Made by a program: the position numbers and the translations under genes. The notes beneath the pieces are model-generated. The model made no database searches. It had not been told where the DNA came from and saw only the letters and a list, made by a program, of their open reading frames with translations. DNA of 64,000 nt, from NCBI GenBank assembly GCA_022792175.1, contig JAAWAN010000009.1, positions 92,291-156,290 of the forward strand, in the 5' to 3' direction. This DNA comes from Provencibacterium sp. (lineage in GTDB: Bacteria > Bacillota > Clostridia > Oscillospirales > Ruminococcaceae). Below, one piece after another: positions 38,050 through 50,368 of this stretch (position 1 is its first letter; the number at the start of each line of letters is the position of its first letter).

Positions 38050-38086
38050 CCGATTTCCTCTCCGCAGGTTTTATCCTGTGTTACCC

Positions 38087-38115
38087 AGTATAACGCACTA
38101 AAACTTTATTGTCAA
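38087..38115 (-). promoter_or_regulatory. Near-consensus sigma-70 promoter for the ABC operon leader
   Basis: Minus strand TTGACA-N17-TATACT. Confidence 0.9.
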
Positions 38116-38166
38116 TACATTTTACTGGTTTCTAGCAAAATCTTTTGTAGATATAGCATATACAAA

Positions 38167-38203
38167 AACCCGGAGATGGCTGAAAAAAGCCATTTCTCCG
38201 GGT
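38167..38203 (-). terminator. Terminator downstream of the hydrogenase gene
   Basis: aacccggagatggct-gaaaaa-agccatttctccgggtt. Confidence 0.65.
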
Positions 38204-38231
38204 TCCTTGCACAAAAAAGGGAGTGAAAAAG

Positions 38232-39737
38232 TCAGTGTTCTTTTTTCAGCTCGCCAATGTAGCCGCTCTCGGTAGCAAGCGGCTGCCTGGAGTCGCGGGC
38301 GAACTTGGTGACCGCCGTCGCGGCCTTCTTGAGCGGCTCGAGCGTACCCGCGCCGCCAATGCAGCCGCCGGGGCAGGCCATCCCCTCAAGGATATAGCCG
38401 TTGCGTTTGCCTGCCTTGGCAAGGGTGAGCATCTTGCGGCAATCAGCGAGTCCCTCCGCCCGGTCAATCTTCACCTCGTGGCCGGGGTAAAGCTCCTTGA
38501 CGCAGGCCTCGATAGCCGAGGCAACGCCGCCCGCAACACCGTAGCCGCGGCCGCTGGCGGTTGCCTCATCGCGCATCTGCCCATCCTCATAAGCGCCGAA
38601 TTCAATCTCCTTGGCGGCGAACATGCCCATCAGCTCTTCATAGGTGATGACGAAGTCGACGTCGCTGCGCACCGTCCGGCGCAGCGCCTCCAGCTTTTTG
38701 GAGGTGCAGGGGCCGATAAAGACCACCCGCGCATCTGGATGCTCCTTTTTGATAATGCGCGCCGTGGCGACCATCGGCGTCAGCTCGGTGGAAACGCAGT
38801 GAGCAATCGTTGGGAAGAGGGTTTTGGCCATAACCGACCAAGAGGGGCAGCAGCTGGTCGCGAGAAACGGCTGCTTCTCCCCAAGCCCGTTGACATAGTG
38901 GTGCGCCTCGGAGACCGCGCCGAGGTCCGCGCCTACCGCGACCTCATAAACATCGGCAAATCCCAGGTCAAGAAGGGCCTTACGCACCCGCTCGGGCGTT
39001 GCCAGCGGACCAAACTGCCCAACAAAGGAAGGAGCTATTTCCGCAATAATGTTCTCCTTTTCGCGCAGCGCATGGCAGAGCTGCAGAATCTGCGATTTAT
39101 CCGCAATGGCAGCAAACGGGCAATGAACGAGGCACTGCCCGCAGGCAACGCACTTGTCGTGGTTAATCTTGGCGCGCCCGAGATAGTCGCTTTCAATCGC
39201 ATCCACCCCGCAGCTGGAGGCGCAGGGACGCTCATATTTCACAATCGCGCTGTAGGGGCAGACCTCGGCGCAGCGCCCGCATTTGAGGCACTTGTCCTTA
39301 TCGATTTGGCTGTGCCCATCCACCATTGAGGTGGCCTGCACCGGGCAGACGCTCGTGCAGGGGTGCGCCAGGCATCCGCGGCAGTTGTCCGTCACATAAT
39401 ACTGCTTGGGCGGGCAGGCCTCGCAGGCAAAGGGAATAACGTTGATAAGCGGCGGCTCATAGACCAGCCGGTCGATGGCGGCCGCCTCAATGCCCTCGGA
39501 AACCGGGGCATGCTTGTCCGCCGGACGCACATCCAGTCCGCAGGCCAGACGCAGCCGCTCGCCGACGATAGCGCGCTCCTTAAAGACGCTGTCGCGGTAA
39601 CTGGCCACCTCGCCGGGAATAATCTTATAGGGCAGCTCCTCCATGCGCGAATAGTCGCCGCCCTCAAATGCCAGTCGGGCAATCTCCTGAAAAACCTGGC
39701 GGCGGATCTTGGTTACAGGCGTATAAATACCTTTCAT
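38232..39737 (-). CDS. Monomeric [FeFe]-hydrogenase-type protein with N-terminal 4Fe-4S ferredoxin repeats (group B-like)
   Basis: CxxCxxCxxxCP clusters; H-cluster motifs TSCCPSW, IGPCTSKKLE and EGMACPGGCIGGAG. Confidence 0.85.
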   Translation of the reverse strand: MKGIYTPVTKIRRQVFQEIARLAFEGGDYSRMEELPYKIIPGEVASYRDSVFKERAIVGERLRLACGLDVRPADKHAPVSEGIEAAAIDRLVYEPPLINVIPFACEACPPKQYYVTDNCRGCLAHPCTSVCPVQATSMVDGHSQIDKDKCLKCGRCAEVCPYSAIVKYERPCASSCGVDAIESDYLGRAKINHDKCVACGQCLVHCPFAAIADKSQILQLCHALREKENIIAEIAPSFVGQFGPLATPERVRKALLDLGFADVYEVAVGADLGAVSEAHHYVNGLGEKQPFLATSCCPSWSVMAKTLFPTIAHCVSTELTPMVATARIIKKEHPDARVVFIGPCTSKKLEALRRTVRSDVDFVITYEELMGMFAAKEIEFGAYEDGQMRDEATASGRGYGVAGGVASAIEACVKELYPGHEVKIDRAEGLADCRKMLTLAKAGKRNGYILEGMACPGGCIGGAGTLEPLKKAATAVTKFARDSRQPLATESGYIGELKKEH

Positions 39738-39779
39738 TGCTCGTCCCTCCATTCATCTTTGGGAAAGCGCCGGCCGGCG

Positions 39780-40049
39780 CTAGTTCGCGCGCTGGCCCTG
39801 CGAAATAATTTTGGCCATCACCGTTTCACTGCTGGCCTTTTCGATGATTTCGCCGTTGATGCGCACCACCGGCGAGATGTCGGAGTGCTTGCCTTCCACC
39901 AACGACGGGGTGGGGACGATGGCAATCTGCGCGTTCATGCGCAGCTGCACCTTGAGCTTCTTTAAGCTTTCAATCGATTCGATGATATGCATGGCGCCAT
40001 TTAAGACACACTGAGTGCAGGCGCACACCTCCACAGTAATCTTCTTCAT
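39780..40049 (-). CDS. Thioredoxin-like ferredoxin-fold protein (NuoE-like), hydrogenase partner
   Basis: MKKITVEVCACTQCVLNGAMHIIESIESLKK...; immediately upstream of the hydrogenase. Confidence 0.7.
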   Translation of the reverse strand: MKKITVEVCACTQCVLNGAMHIIESIESLKKLKVQLRMNAQIAIVPTPSLVEGKHSDISPVVRINGEIIEKASSETVMAKIISQGQRAN

Positions 40050-40147
40050 CTTTTCTGTGAGCCCCCTCGTTTTTATCTGTCCCTCCAGGCGGGGGACGGG
40101 ACGGCCGAACGCGCGGGAAAGCCTTCTCCCGCGGATTTTCCTGTCCT

Positions 40148-40177
40148 ATTATACTAAATAGCCCCGTGCCCTGTCAA
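40148..40177 (-). promoter_or_regulatory. Promoter for the hydrogenase operon
   Basis: Minus strand TTGACA-N18-TATAAT. Confidence 0.85.
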
Positions 40178-40254
40178 ATAAATCTTGCCCTTTTCACGGA
40201 GATTTTACGCGTTTTCCTGCCGCAGGGGGAAAGCCGCTGCTTTCCTTTTTCCAA

Positions 40255-41190
40255 TCAGATAATTGCCGCTATCTGCGCATGGAAAAAATCGATCATTCCA
40301 TTTACATCATCCATATCATAGTAGCCCTTTTGCCTGAGCTGCACAGCGCCGCACAGATTTCCTAGGCAATGCCCGATATGATAAAAATGCATCCTGTGTT
40401 CGTCAAGCGTATCTTCCGGTTTCCCCAGCATGCTATGAAAGCGCATATCTAAAAAGCTGCATTCTTCTTCCACATCATCATATCTTGCACCTTCAATATC
40501 AATGAGATACGCATGATTGTCCCCGTCTACCATCACGTGATTCGGGCCCAGCTCGCCATGTATAAACGTATACGTGTTTCTTTTTTCTAGCCTGTCCGCA
40601 TATTCTCTTGCCTTTTCTTCAACCCGGGCATAAGCGTACGCATAATCCTTATCTTCCTTTTGCAGATATTGGACGTTTTTATGCATGTCCTCTAACGCAA
40701 ATGCAAGAATGTCAAAATCAGGACCCTGCAGCCGGCCTATCTGCCCGGCCGCTTCGCTTTTTATACTATGCAGCCTGCCAATACTCTCTTTTAATGATTC
40801 TAAAACCGCCTGCTGTCTTTCCGGCTCCTTTTCCATGATGTAATCCATATCGCGACCCTCTATATACTCTACAAAAGCATATTCATAGTCACAGTCACTT
40901 CTGCTCCTATCCATGTAAAACAGCTTTGGCGTTAATATGCCGTGCTTTCTCATCCATTCATTGTTGTTTTGGAACAGAGCCGCACTGTTGGAGCTAAACC
41001 ACTGGTTTTCGTCATCATTTTCAAAACAGGTGGTGCTTTTGTCCCATTGATAGAGGACAAACTGAAAACCATTGACGCATTTTGCAAGATACGTATGCTT
41101 TTGTGCGCCGCCTAACAGGCGCTTTACAGATTGCAGCGCATACTCTGTCCCAAATATCTGCATAGCCTTTTCCGACATCCATTCTTTCAT
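40255..41190 (-). CDS. Aminoglycoside phosphotransferase (APH)/choline kinase-fold family protein
   Basis: YTFIHGELGPNHVMVDGDNHAYLIDIEGARYDDVEEE, matching the kinase catalytic and DxD-like regions; AT-richer than neighbours. Confidence 0.82.
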   Translation of the reverse strand: MKEWMSEKAMQIFGTEYALQSVKRLLGGAQKHTYLAKCVNGFQFVLYQWDKSTTCFENDDENQWFSSNSAALFQNNNEWMRKHGILTPKLFYMDRSRSDCDYEYAFVEYIEGRDMDYIMEKEPERQQAVLESLKESIGRLHSIKSEAAGQIGRLQGPDFDILAFALEDMHKNVQYLQKEDKDYAYAYARVEEKAREYADRLEKRNTYTFIHGELGPNHVMVDGDNHAYLIDIEGARYDDVEEECSFLDMRFHSMLGKPEDTLDEHRMHFYHIGHCLGNLCGAVQLRQKGYYDMDDVNGMIDFFHAQIAAII

Positions 41191-41294
41191 GAGCGCTCCT
41201 TCCCAAAATCCGCCTGTACGATACGCTGCCATTTATGATACGGCTAATTTTTTCCGTATCCGCCCGGCCTGCGGGCCGGATGCCCCCAAGGGCA

Positions 41295-41332
41295 CCATAC
41301 ACAGGCAGCGGATTTCCGCTGCCTGTGTATGG
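41295..41332. repeat. Perfect 18-bp inverted repeat with 2-nt loop
   Basis: ccatacacaggcagcgga-tt-tccgctgcctgtgtatgg. Confidence 0.95.
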
Positions 41333-41348
41333 AAAGGAGAATCTGAGA

Positions 41349-41390
41349 AAACATGGCCCCACATCTTACGATGCGGGACCATGTTTTTAT
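41349..41390 (-). terminator. Terminator downstream of ppdK
   Basis: aaacatggccccacatc-ttac-gatgcgggaccatgttt hairpin with U-rich tail on the minus strand. Confidence 0.7.
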
Positions 41391-41453
41391 TTAAGACTAA
41401 GCATCGGTGCCCTCTACAGGACAAATCCCGTTGCCCTGCAACGATAAAGGCTT

Positions 41454-44081
<2,628 letters not shown>

Positions 44082-44595
44082 GGGAATTACCTCCTGTTTC
44101 TTAAAATACACTTTATCCTTCGAAAATCCGTCTGCCGTGCCGCCGAGCGGCACGGGCTGCCCCGAAAATCTTCTGCCGGGGCGCGGCGGAATTTTCCCGT
44201 TTTTTAAAAGGCAAAAAGAGGCACTGCGCCTGCCCTGCTCAAAGCTCTTTTTCTCAAAGCTTTCTTCCGGCTGCAGCGCGCCGCCTCCCCGCATTTCCCA
44301 GCGGAAACGGAGGCCTTTTTTCAATTATAACAAACCTGCGGTTTTTTTACCATATTTTAGACAAAAAAAAACCGGAAATGTTGCGATTTGAAAGAAATGT
44401 AAAAATTGAAACGGGGAGACTTGCAAACTATCATAAAAAAAGTCATAATAATTGAAGGATTGGCAGTCCTTTAAAGCGGCCGCAGGGGGATTTTCCCTGC
44501 TGCTGCAGCTGAGTCTGCCGCATATTCTCAAAAAACAGGTTGGGCGGCCTTCCTTTAAAATATGCTGCCCGGCGCAAAATATGGAGGTGTTCTTT

Positions 44596-45999
44596 TTGAA
44601 CGGGCAGCAAAGCGGCGGCCTGTCGGCCCTGATTCTGGCCGCAGGAAACGGGAAACGGATGCGTTCGAAAAAACCGAAGGTTCTCTGCGAGGTACTTTTC
44701 AAGCCAATGATCTGCTGGATTCGCGACTGGTGCCTGCAGGCAGGCATTTCGGATCAGTGCGTCGTCATCTCCCCGGAGGGGGAGGAAATCCGCGGGCACT
44801 TCCCGCAGGGGACGGCCTTCGCCGTTCAGCAGGAGCGGCGCGGCACCGGCCATGCGGTCATGCAGGCGCTGGACTTTTTAAAGGCACATGCGGGCGGGGA
44901 TGTCCTTGTCCTCAACGGAGATGCCCCGTTTATCGACGGCGAAACGATTCAGAACGCGCTCACACTGCACCGCCGGGAGCAGGCCGCCATTACGGTGGTC
45001 ACCGCCGAGGTGGAGGACCCCACCGGCTACGGGCGCATTGTGCGCAGCCGCAAAAACGTATCCGCCATCGTTGAGCATGCCGACGCGGACGATGCGATAC
45101 GCGCCATCCATGAAATCAACTCCGGCACCTTCTGGTTTAAGGTGGATTTTCTGATGGATGCCCTCTCCCGCCTTGGCTGCGACAATGCGCAGGGCGAATA
45201 CTACCTGACCGATACCGTCAAGGTGGCAACGCGCGCAGGTGCCCGGGTCCGCGCCTACTGCTCGGAAAACTGTGACATTGTCTTAGGCGCCAACGACCGC
45301 CGGGGGCTTTTGAAACTTAATGAAATCGCCCGCCGCCGGGTGTTTGACCGCCTGCTCGATGCGGGAGTCAACCTCCTCTCGACCGATGGGCTCATCGTTT
45401 CGCCCGATGCGCGCATCGAGCCGGATACCACCCTCTATCCCGGCGTTATCATCAAGGGGAAAACAATGATCGGCTCCGGCTGCACCATCACCAGCGGCTC
45501 GGTGATTGAGGACAGCATCATCGGCAGCAGCGTCACCGTCAACTGCTCGCAGATTACCCGCTCCACCGTCGGGGATGGGGCAAGAATCGGCCCCTTCTCC
45601 CAGCTGCGGCCGGACAGCCACCTCGCACCCGGCGTTAAAATCGGCGATTTTGTGGAAATCAAAAATTCCACCATCGGGGAGAAGACGAGCGTCGCCCATC
45701 TGAGCTATATCGGGGATTCGGATGTGGGCGCGCGCTGCAACTTCGGCTGCGGCGTCGCCGTCGCCAACTACGATGGGCTGCATAAAAACCGCTGTGTGAT
45801 TGGGAACGATGCTTTTATCGGTTGCAACACCAATCTGGTTGCTCCCGTTTCACTTGGGGACGGGGCCTATACCGCCGCAGGTTCGACCATTACAGAGGAT
45901 GTACCGGGCGACGCGCTCGCCATCGCCCGCGCCCGGCAGGTTGTAAAGCCGGACTGGTCGGCCCGTTTCCGGGGCAGCCGGATAAATCCGGAAAAATAA
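44596..45999 (+). CDS. glmU: Bifunctional UDP-GlcNAc pyrophosphorylase / glucosamine-1-phosphate N-acetyltransferase
   Basis: LSALILAAGNGKRMRSKKPKVL...; C-terminal left-handed beta-helix hexapeptides; TTG start after RBS ggaggtg. Confidence 0.95.
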   Translation: MNGQQSGGLSALILAAGNGKRMRSKKPKVLCEVLFKPMICWIRDWCLQAGISDQCVVISPEGEEIRGHFPQGTAFAVQQERRGTGHAVMQALDFLKAHAGGDVLVLNGDAPFIDGETIQNALTLHRREQAAITVVTAEVEDPTGYGRIVRSRKNVSAIVEHADADDAIRAIHEINSGTFWFKVDFLMDALSRLGCDNAQGEYYLTDTVKVATRAGARVRAYCSENCDIVLGANDRRGLLKLNEIARRRVFDRLLDAGVNLLSTDGLIVSPDARIEPDTTLYPGVIIKGKTMIGSGCTITSGSVIEDSIIGSSVTVNCSQITRSTVGDGARIGPFSQLRPDSHLAPGVKIGDFVEIKNSTIGEKTSVAHLSYIGDSDVGARCNFGCGVAVANYDGLHKNRCVIGNDAFIGCNTNLVAPVSLGDGAYTAAGSTITEDVPGDALAIARARQVVKPDWSARFRGSRINPEK

Positions 46000-46025
46000 G
46001 TTCCCGCCCATCTCCTTTTTGAATC

Positions 46026-46060
46026 ACCCCTGGCGCACCCTGTCCGGGCACGCCAGGGGC
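46026..46060 (+). terminator. Hairpin between glmU and pth
   Basis: cccctggcg...cgccagggg. Confidence 0.5.
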
Positions 46061-46137
46061 ATTGCCCTGTTCCCGGCATTTTTGCTATCGGAAGCAGGGC
46101 AGAAAATAAACGGCAAAGGAGCCCCGGCTTAAAAATT

Positions 46138-46755
46138 ATGTTTCAGAAGATGAAAGAGTTTTTTTCAGAATACCAGCCCGCAGGCCCGATTGAATACATG
46201 GTAGTCGGCCTTGGAAACCCCGGCCCGAAATATGAGGGCACCCGCCACAACGCCGGATTTATGGCGCTCGATCTGCTTGCAGGGAAAACCGGCGCAAGGG
46301 TGGATAAGCTCAAATTCCGCGCTTCGCTCGGCGACTGTATGATTTGCGGCAAACGCACGCTTCTTTTAAAGCCCTCCACCTTTATGAACAATTCCGGCGA
46401 GGCGGTGCGCGATGCGATGCAGTTTTACAAACTGCCGCCCGAGCGGGTGCTTATCCTGCTCGACGATATCAGTCTTCCTGTCGGGCGCCTGCGTATCCGC
46501 CGCAAAGGGAGCGATGGGGGGCAAAACGGGATGAAAAATATTATCTACCTCTCCGGCTCCGACCAGTTCCCGCGGATAAAAATCGGCATCGGCAACAAGC
46601 CCCATCCGGACTATGACCTGGCCGCCTGGGTACTCAGCCGCTTCACCGAGCAGGAAAGGGCCCCGCTTTCCGAAGCGCTCGCCCATGCGGCGGAGGCGGT
46701 CCCGCTCATTGTTTCCGGAGAGATAGATGAGGCGATGAACCGCTTTAACCACTGA
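46138..46755 (+). CDS. pth: Peptidyl-tRNA hydrolase
   Basis: YMVVGLGNPGPKYEGTRHNAGFMALDLLA...LLKPSTFMNNSGEAV...LLDDISLPVGRLRIRRKGSDGGQNGMKNI. Confidence 0.96.
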   Translation: MFQKMKEFFSEYQPAGPIEYMVVGLGNPGPKYEGTRHNAGFMALDLLAGKTGARVDKLKFRASLGDCMICGKRTLLLKPSTFMNNSGEAVRDAMQFYKLPPERVLILLDDISLPVGRLRIRRKGSDGGQNGMKNIIYLSGSDQFPRIKIGIGNKPHPDYDLAAWVLSRFTEQERAPLSEALAHAAEAVPLIVSGEIDEAMNRFNH

Positions 46756-46876
46756 TTTCCCCATAATTTTTTCCCCTCTACTGCTATCATGAAAAAAGCA
46801 GGATGCTGAAACTCCGGCAGGGAGGGCAGCTTATCCGCGCCGGCAAAGCGCAATAACCATAAAAGGAGCGATCCTG

Positions 46877-49800
46877 TTGTCCACCTTTCGAAGCGGCAGC
46901 ATCCTCGAGCAGCTGGAGGCCTTCCACACCCTGCGCGAGGCTATCGAATACGGCAATTTCCCGGCCTGCGCCGTCGGGCTCTCCGGCATTCACAAGGCGC
47001 ATTTTATCAGCGCCCTCTCCGGCGAAGAGGGTGCCTCCCCCGCTGTCGTGATTACGCCGGACGAGGGCGGCGCCACCCGCCTGTGCGAGGACATCAACAT
47101 TCTTTGCAAAGAGCGGGTGGCCGCTGTTTTCCCGGCGCGGGAGCTGACACTGCGCGATGTGGAGGGCGCTTCCCCCGAATATGAGCATGCCCGCCTCGCG
47201 GTGCTCTCCGCCATCCAGACCGGGCAGGTGAAAATAACGGTCGCTTCCATCGAGGCGGCGCTGCTGCACACCCTGCCGCCCGGCGAACTGCGCCGGCACA
47301 CCATGGAAATTGCAGGCGGGGAAAAATATGAGATTGCTGAACTGGCAAGCCGGCTTACCGCCTGCGGCTATGCACACACCGAGCAGGTGGAGGGGGTCTG
47401 CCAGTTTTCACTGCGCGGCGGCATCCTTGATATCTTTGCCCCGCTCTATCCCGACCCGCTGCGCATTGAATTCTGGGATGATGAGGTGGACAGCATCTAC
47501 ACCTTCAAGGTGGATACCCAGCGCCGCGAAACGCCGCTCGAGAGCGTTTTCATCACCCCCGCGCGCGAAACGCTGCTGCCCGACCCGGGCGCGCTCGTTT
47601 TAAAGCTGACGGAGGCCGCCAAAGCGCTGCGGGGGAAATATGCTCCCCGCCAGAAGGAGCAGCTGCTTGCTGCCGCCGACCGGATTGCCGGCGGCGCCTT
47701 TCTCCCCTATCTGGACCGCTATCTCTCGCTCATCTATCCCGAAAGCGCCAACCTTTTCTCCTATTTTAACCGCCCGGCCATCTTTCTGTGCGAGCCGGTC
47801 AGCTGCGCGCAAACGCTAAAAAACGCCCTCTGGCAGCACCAGGAAGATGTAAAGGCCCTGCTCGAGGAGGGGCTACTCTATCCGGGAATCTGTAATTTTT
47901 ATGACGATTTTGCCACGCTGACCGCCCAGCTCACTGCCTCCCCCTCGATTGTGATGGATACCTTCGCCCGCTCGGCGGCCGACATTCCGCTGCGCGAGCT
48001 GCAGAATGTCACCGCCGTTCAGCTCTCCAGCTGGGGCGGGGAAACCGAGGTGCTGCTCGATGACCTGCGCGCCTATCTGCAGTCGGGCTACTGCATAAAA
48101 ATTTATGCCGGCACCGAGCGCGCCGCAAAGACCCTTGCCGCCGATCTCTCCCGCGAGGGAATCGGCGCGGCCTTCGCCGAACAGCCGGGGGAGTACCGGG
48201 CAGGCAGCGTAACGGTTGTTGCCGGCACCCTCTCGGCCGGAATGGACTATCCGGAGATAAAGCTCTGCTTTCTGACCCACCAGAAACACCGGCAGCAGCC
48301 GCAGAAAAAAAAGCCCCGCCACAAAAAGGGCGAGGCTCTTAAATCCATCTCCGACCTGACGCCGGGGGACCATGTGGTACATGTCTCTCACGGCATCGGC
48401 ATTTTCGAGGGGATTATCAAACGGGAAATCCATGGTATTACCAAGGACTATATCAAAATCCGCTATGCCGGCACCGATACCCTTTTTGTCCCGGTCAACC
48501 AGCTGGATATGGTTTCGCGCTATGTTGCCGGCTCGGAGGACAAGGCGGTGCGGCTCAATAAACTGAATTCGGTCGAATGGCAGAAGACCCGCCAGCGGGT
48601 GAAAAAGGCGGTCGACGAGATGGCGGGAGAGCTCATCAAGCTCTATTCCGAGCGCATGCACACAAAGGGCCATGCCTTCCCGGAGGACGACGACCTGATG
48701 CACGACTTTGAAAGCCGCTTTGAATATGAGGAGACGGATGACCAGCTGCGCTGCATTCAGGAAATCAAAGAGGATATGATTCGCCCCGCCCCGATGGACC
48801 GGCTGCTCTGCGGCGACGTTGGCTTCGGCAAAACCGAGGTGGCGCTGCGCGCCGCCTTCAAGTGCATTGAGGATGGCAAGCAGGTCGCCGTGCTGGTGCC
48901 GACCACCATCCTCGCCTGGCAGCACTATCAGACTATTCGCCGCCGGTTCGAGGGCTTCCCGGTGAAGGCGGAGCTGCTCTCGCGCTTTCGCAACCAAAAG
49001 CAGCAGCAGGAGATTGTCGGCGAGCTGAGAAAGGGGCTTGTAGATATCGTTGTCGGCACCCATCGGGTGGTGCAGAAGGATGTGCAGTTCAAGGACCTGG
49101 GGCTGGTGATTATCGATGAGGAACAGCGTTTCGGCGTCGCCCACAAGGAGCGCTTTAAGCAGCTGCGCGCAAATGTGGATGTGCTGACCCTCTCGGCCAC
49201 CCCCATTCCCCGAACCCTTAATATGGCAATGAGCGGCATCCGCGATATGTCCACCATTGAGGAGGCACCGGTCGACCGGCACCCGGTGCAGACCTATGTG
49301 CTCGAGCACGACTGGGGGGTGATTGCCGAGGCGGTAAAGCGGGAGCTGCGGCGGGATGGGCAGGTATTCTACCTGCACAACCGGATTGACTCGATTCATT
49401 CCACCGCCGCAAAGCTCCGCGAGCTGTTGCCGGAGGCGCGCATCACCATCGCCCATGGGCGGATGAACGAGGAGGAGCTTTCCCGCATCTGGGGCCAGCT
49501 CATCGACCATGAAATTGATATTTTAGTCTGCACCACCATCATCGAAACGGGGGTGGATGTTGCCAACTGCAACACCCTCATTATTGAGGATGCTGACTAT
49601 ATGGGCCTCAGCCAACTCTACCAGCTGCGCGGGCGGGTCGGGCGCAGCAGCCGCCGGGCCTATGCCTATTTCACCTTCCGTCCCGGCCGGGAGCTGACCG
49701 ATGTCGCTCAGAAGCGGCTTTCGGCCATCCGGGAGTTTACCTCCTTCGGCTCGGGCTTCCGCATTGCGATGCGCGACCTCGAAATCCGCGGCGCGGGCAA

Positions 49801-50347
49801 TATTTTAGGCTCTGCCCAGCATGGACACATGGAGGCAGTCGGCTATGAGATGTACTTAAAGCTTCTGTCGGATGCCGTCGCCGAGCAGCGCGGCGAAAAG
49901 CCGGAAAAGCGCAGCGAGGAGTGCATGATTGACCTGCGTATCTCCGCACATATCCCGGAGGAGTATATCAGCAGCCTTTCCCAGCGCATTGATATTTATA
50001 AGAAGATCGCCGCCATCTCGGGCGATGAGGATGCCAGCGACGTGACCGATGAGCTTATCGACCGCTTCGGCGAGCCGCCGGCGGCGGTGCTCGGCCTTAT
50101 CGATGTTTCGCTGCTGCGCGGAATGGCGGCGGAGCTCGGCATCAATGAAATTCAGCAGCGGGAGGAGGCGGTGCTCCTCTATCAGGACCCGCCGGATATG
50201 AAAGCTATCGGCCTGCTCGCCAGCCGCATGAAAGGGCGGGTGATGGTCTCGGGCGGCAAACGCCCATATATCACCGTGCGTTTAAAGGGCAAGGAGGACC
50301 CCATCGAGCTCATTCGCCAGGTGCTATATAATATGAAGGAGGAATAA
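46877..50347 (+). CDS. mfd: Transcription-repair coupling factor Mfd
   Basis: RID region (PGDHVVHVSHGIGIFEGI), helicase motifs GDVGFGKTEVALRAAFK, DEEQRFGV, TLSATPIPRTLNMAMSGIRDMSTIEEAP. Confidence 0.97.
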   Translation: MSTFRSGSILEQLEAFHTLREAIEYGNFPACAVGLSGIHKAHFISALSGEEGASPAVVITPDEGGATRLCEDINILCKERVAAVFPARELTLRDVEGASPEYEHARLAVLSAIQTGQVKITVASIEAALLHTLPPGELRRHTMEIAGGEKYEIAELASRLTACGYAHTEQVEGVCQFSLRGGILDIFAPLYPDPLRIEFWDDEVDSIYTFKVDTQRRETPLESVFITPARETLLPDPGALVLKLTEAAKALRGKYAPRQKEQLLAAADRIAGGAFLPYLDRYLSLIYPESANLFSYFNRPAIFLCEPVSCAQTLKNALWQHQEDVKALLEEGLLYPGICNFYDDFATLTAQLTASPSIVMDTFARSAADIPLRELQNVTAVQLSSWGGETEVLLDDLRAYLQSGYCIKIYAGTERAAKTLAADLSREGIGAAFAEQPGEYRAGSVTVVAGTLSAGMDYPEIKLCFLTHQKHRQQPQKKKPRHKKGEALKSISDLTPGDHVVHVSHGIGIFEGIIKREIHGITKDYIKIRYAGTDTLFVPVNQLDMVSRYVAGSEDKAVRLNKLNSVEWQKTRQRVKKAVDEMAGELIKLYSERMHTKGHAFPEDDDLMHDFESRFEYEETDDQLRCIQEIKEDMIRPAPMDRLLCGDVGFGKTEVALRAAFKCIEDGKQVAVLVPTTILAWQHYQTIRRRFEGFPVKAELLSRFRNQKQQQEIVGELRKGLVDIVVGTHRVVQKDVQFKDLGLVIIDEEQRFGVAHKERFKQLRANVDVLTLSATPIPRTLNMAMSGIRDMSTIEEAPVDRHPVQTYVLEHDWGVIAEAVKRELRRDGQVFYLHNRIDSIHSTAAKLRELLPEARITIAHGRMNEEELSRIWGQLIDHEIDILVCTTIIETGVDVANCNTLIIEDADYMGLSQLYQLRGRVGRSSRRAYAYFTFRPGRELTDVAQKRLSAIREFTSFGSGFRIAMRDLEIRGAGNILGSAQHGHMEAVGYEMYLKLLSDAVAEQRGEKPEKRSEECMIDLRISAHIPEEYISSLSQRIDIYKKIAAISGDEDASDVTDELIDRFGEPPAAVLGLIDVSLLRGMAAELGINEIQQREEAVLLYQDPPDMKAIGLLASRMKGRVMVSGGKRPYITVRLKGKEDPIELIRQVLYNMKEE

Positions 50348-50368
50348 AGCCGGCAAAAAGGAGGCCTC

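Noticed and set aside
47873-49510. 545-aa minus-strand ORF antisense to mfd
   Set aside because: Codon-bias shadow ORF opposite mfd; no recognisable domain or RBS.
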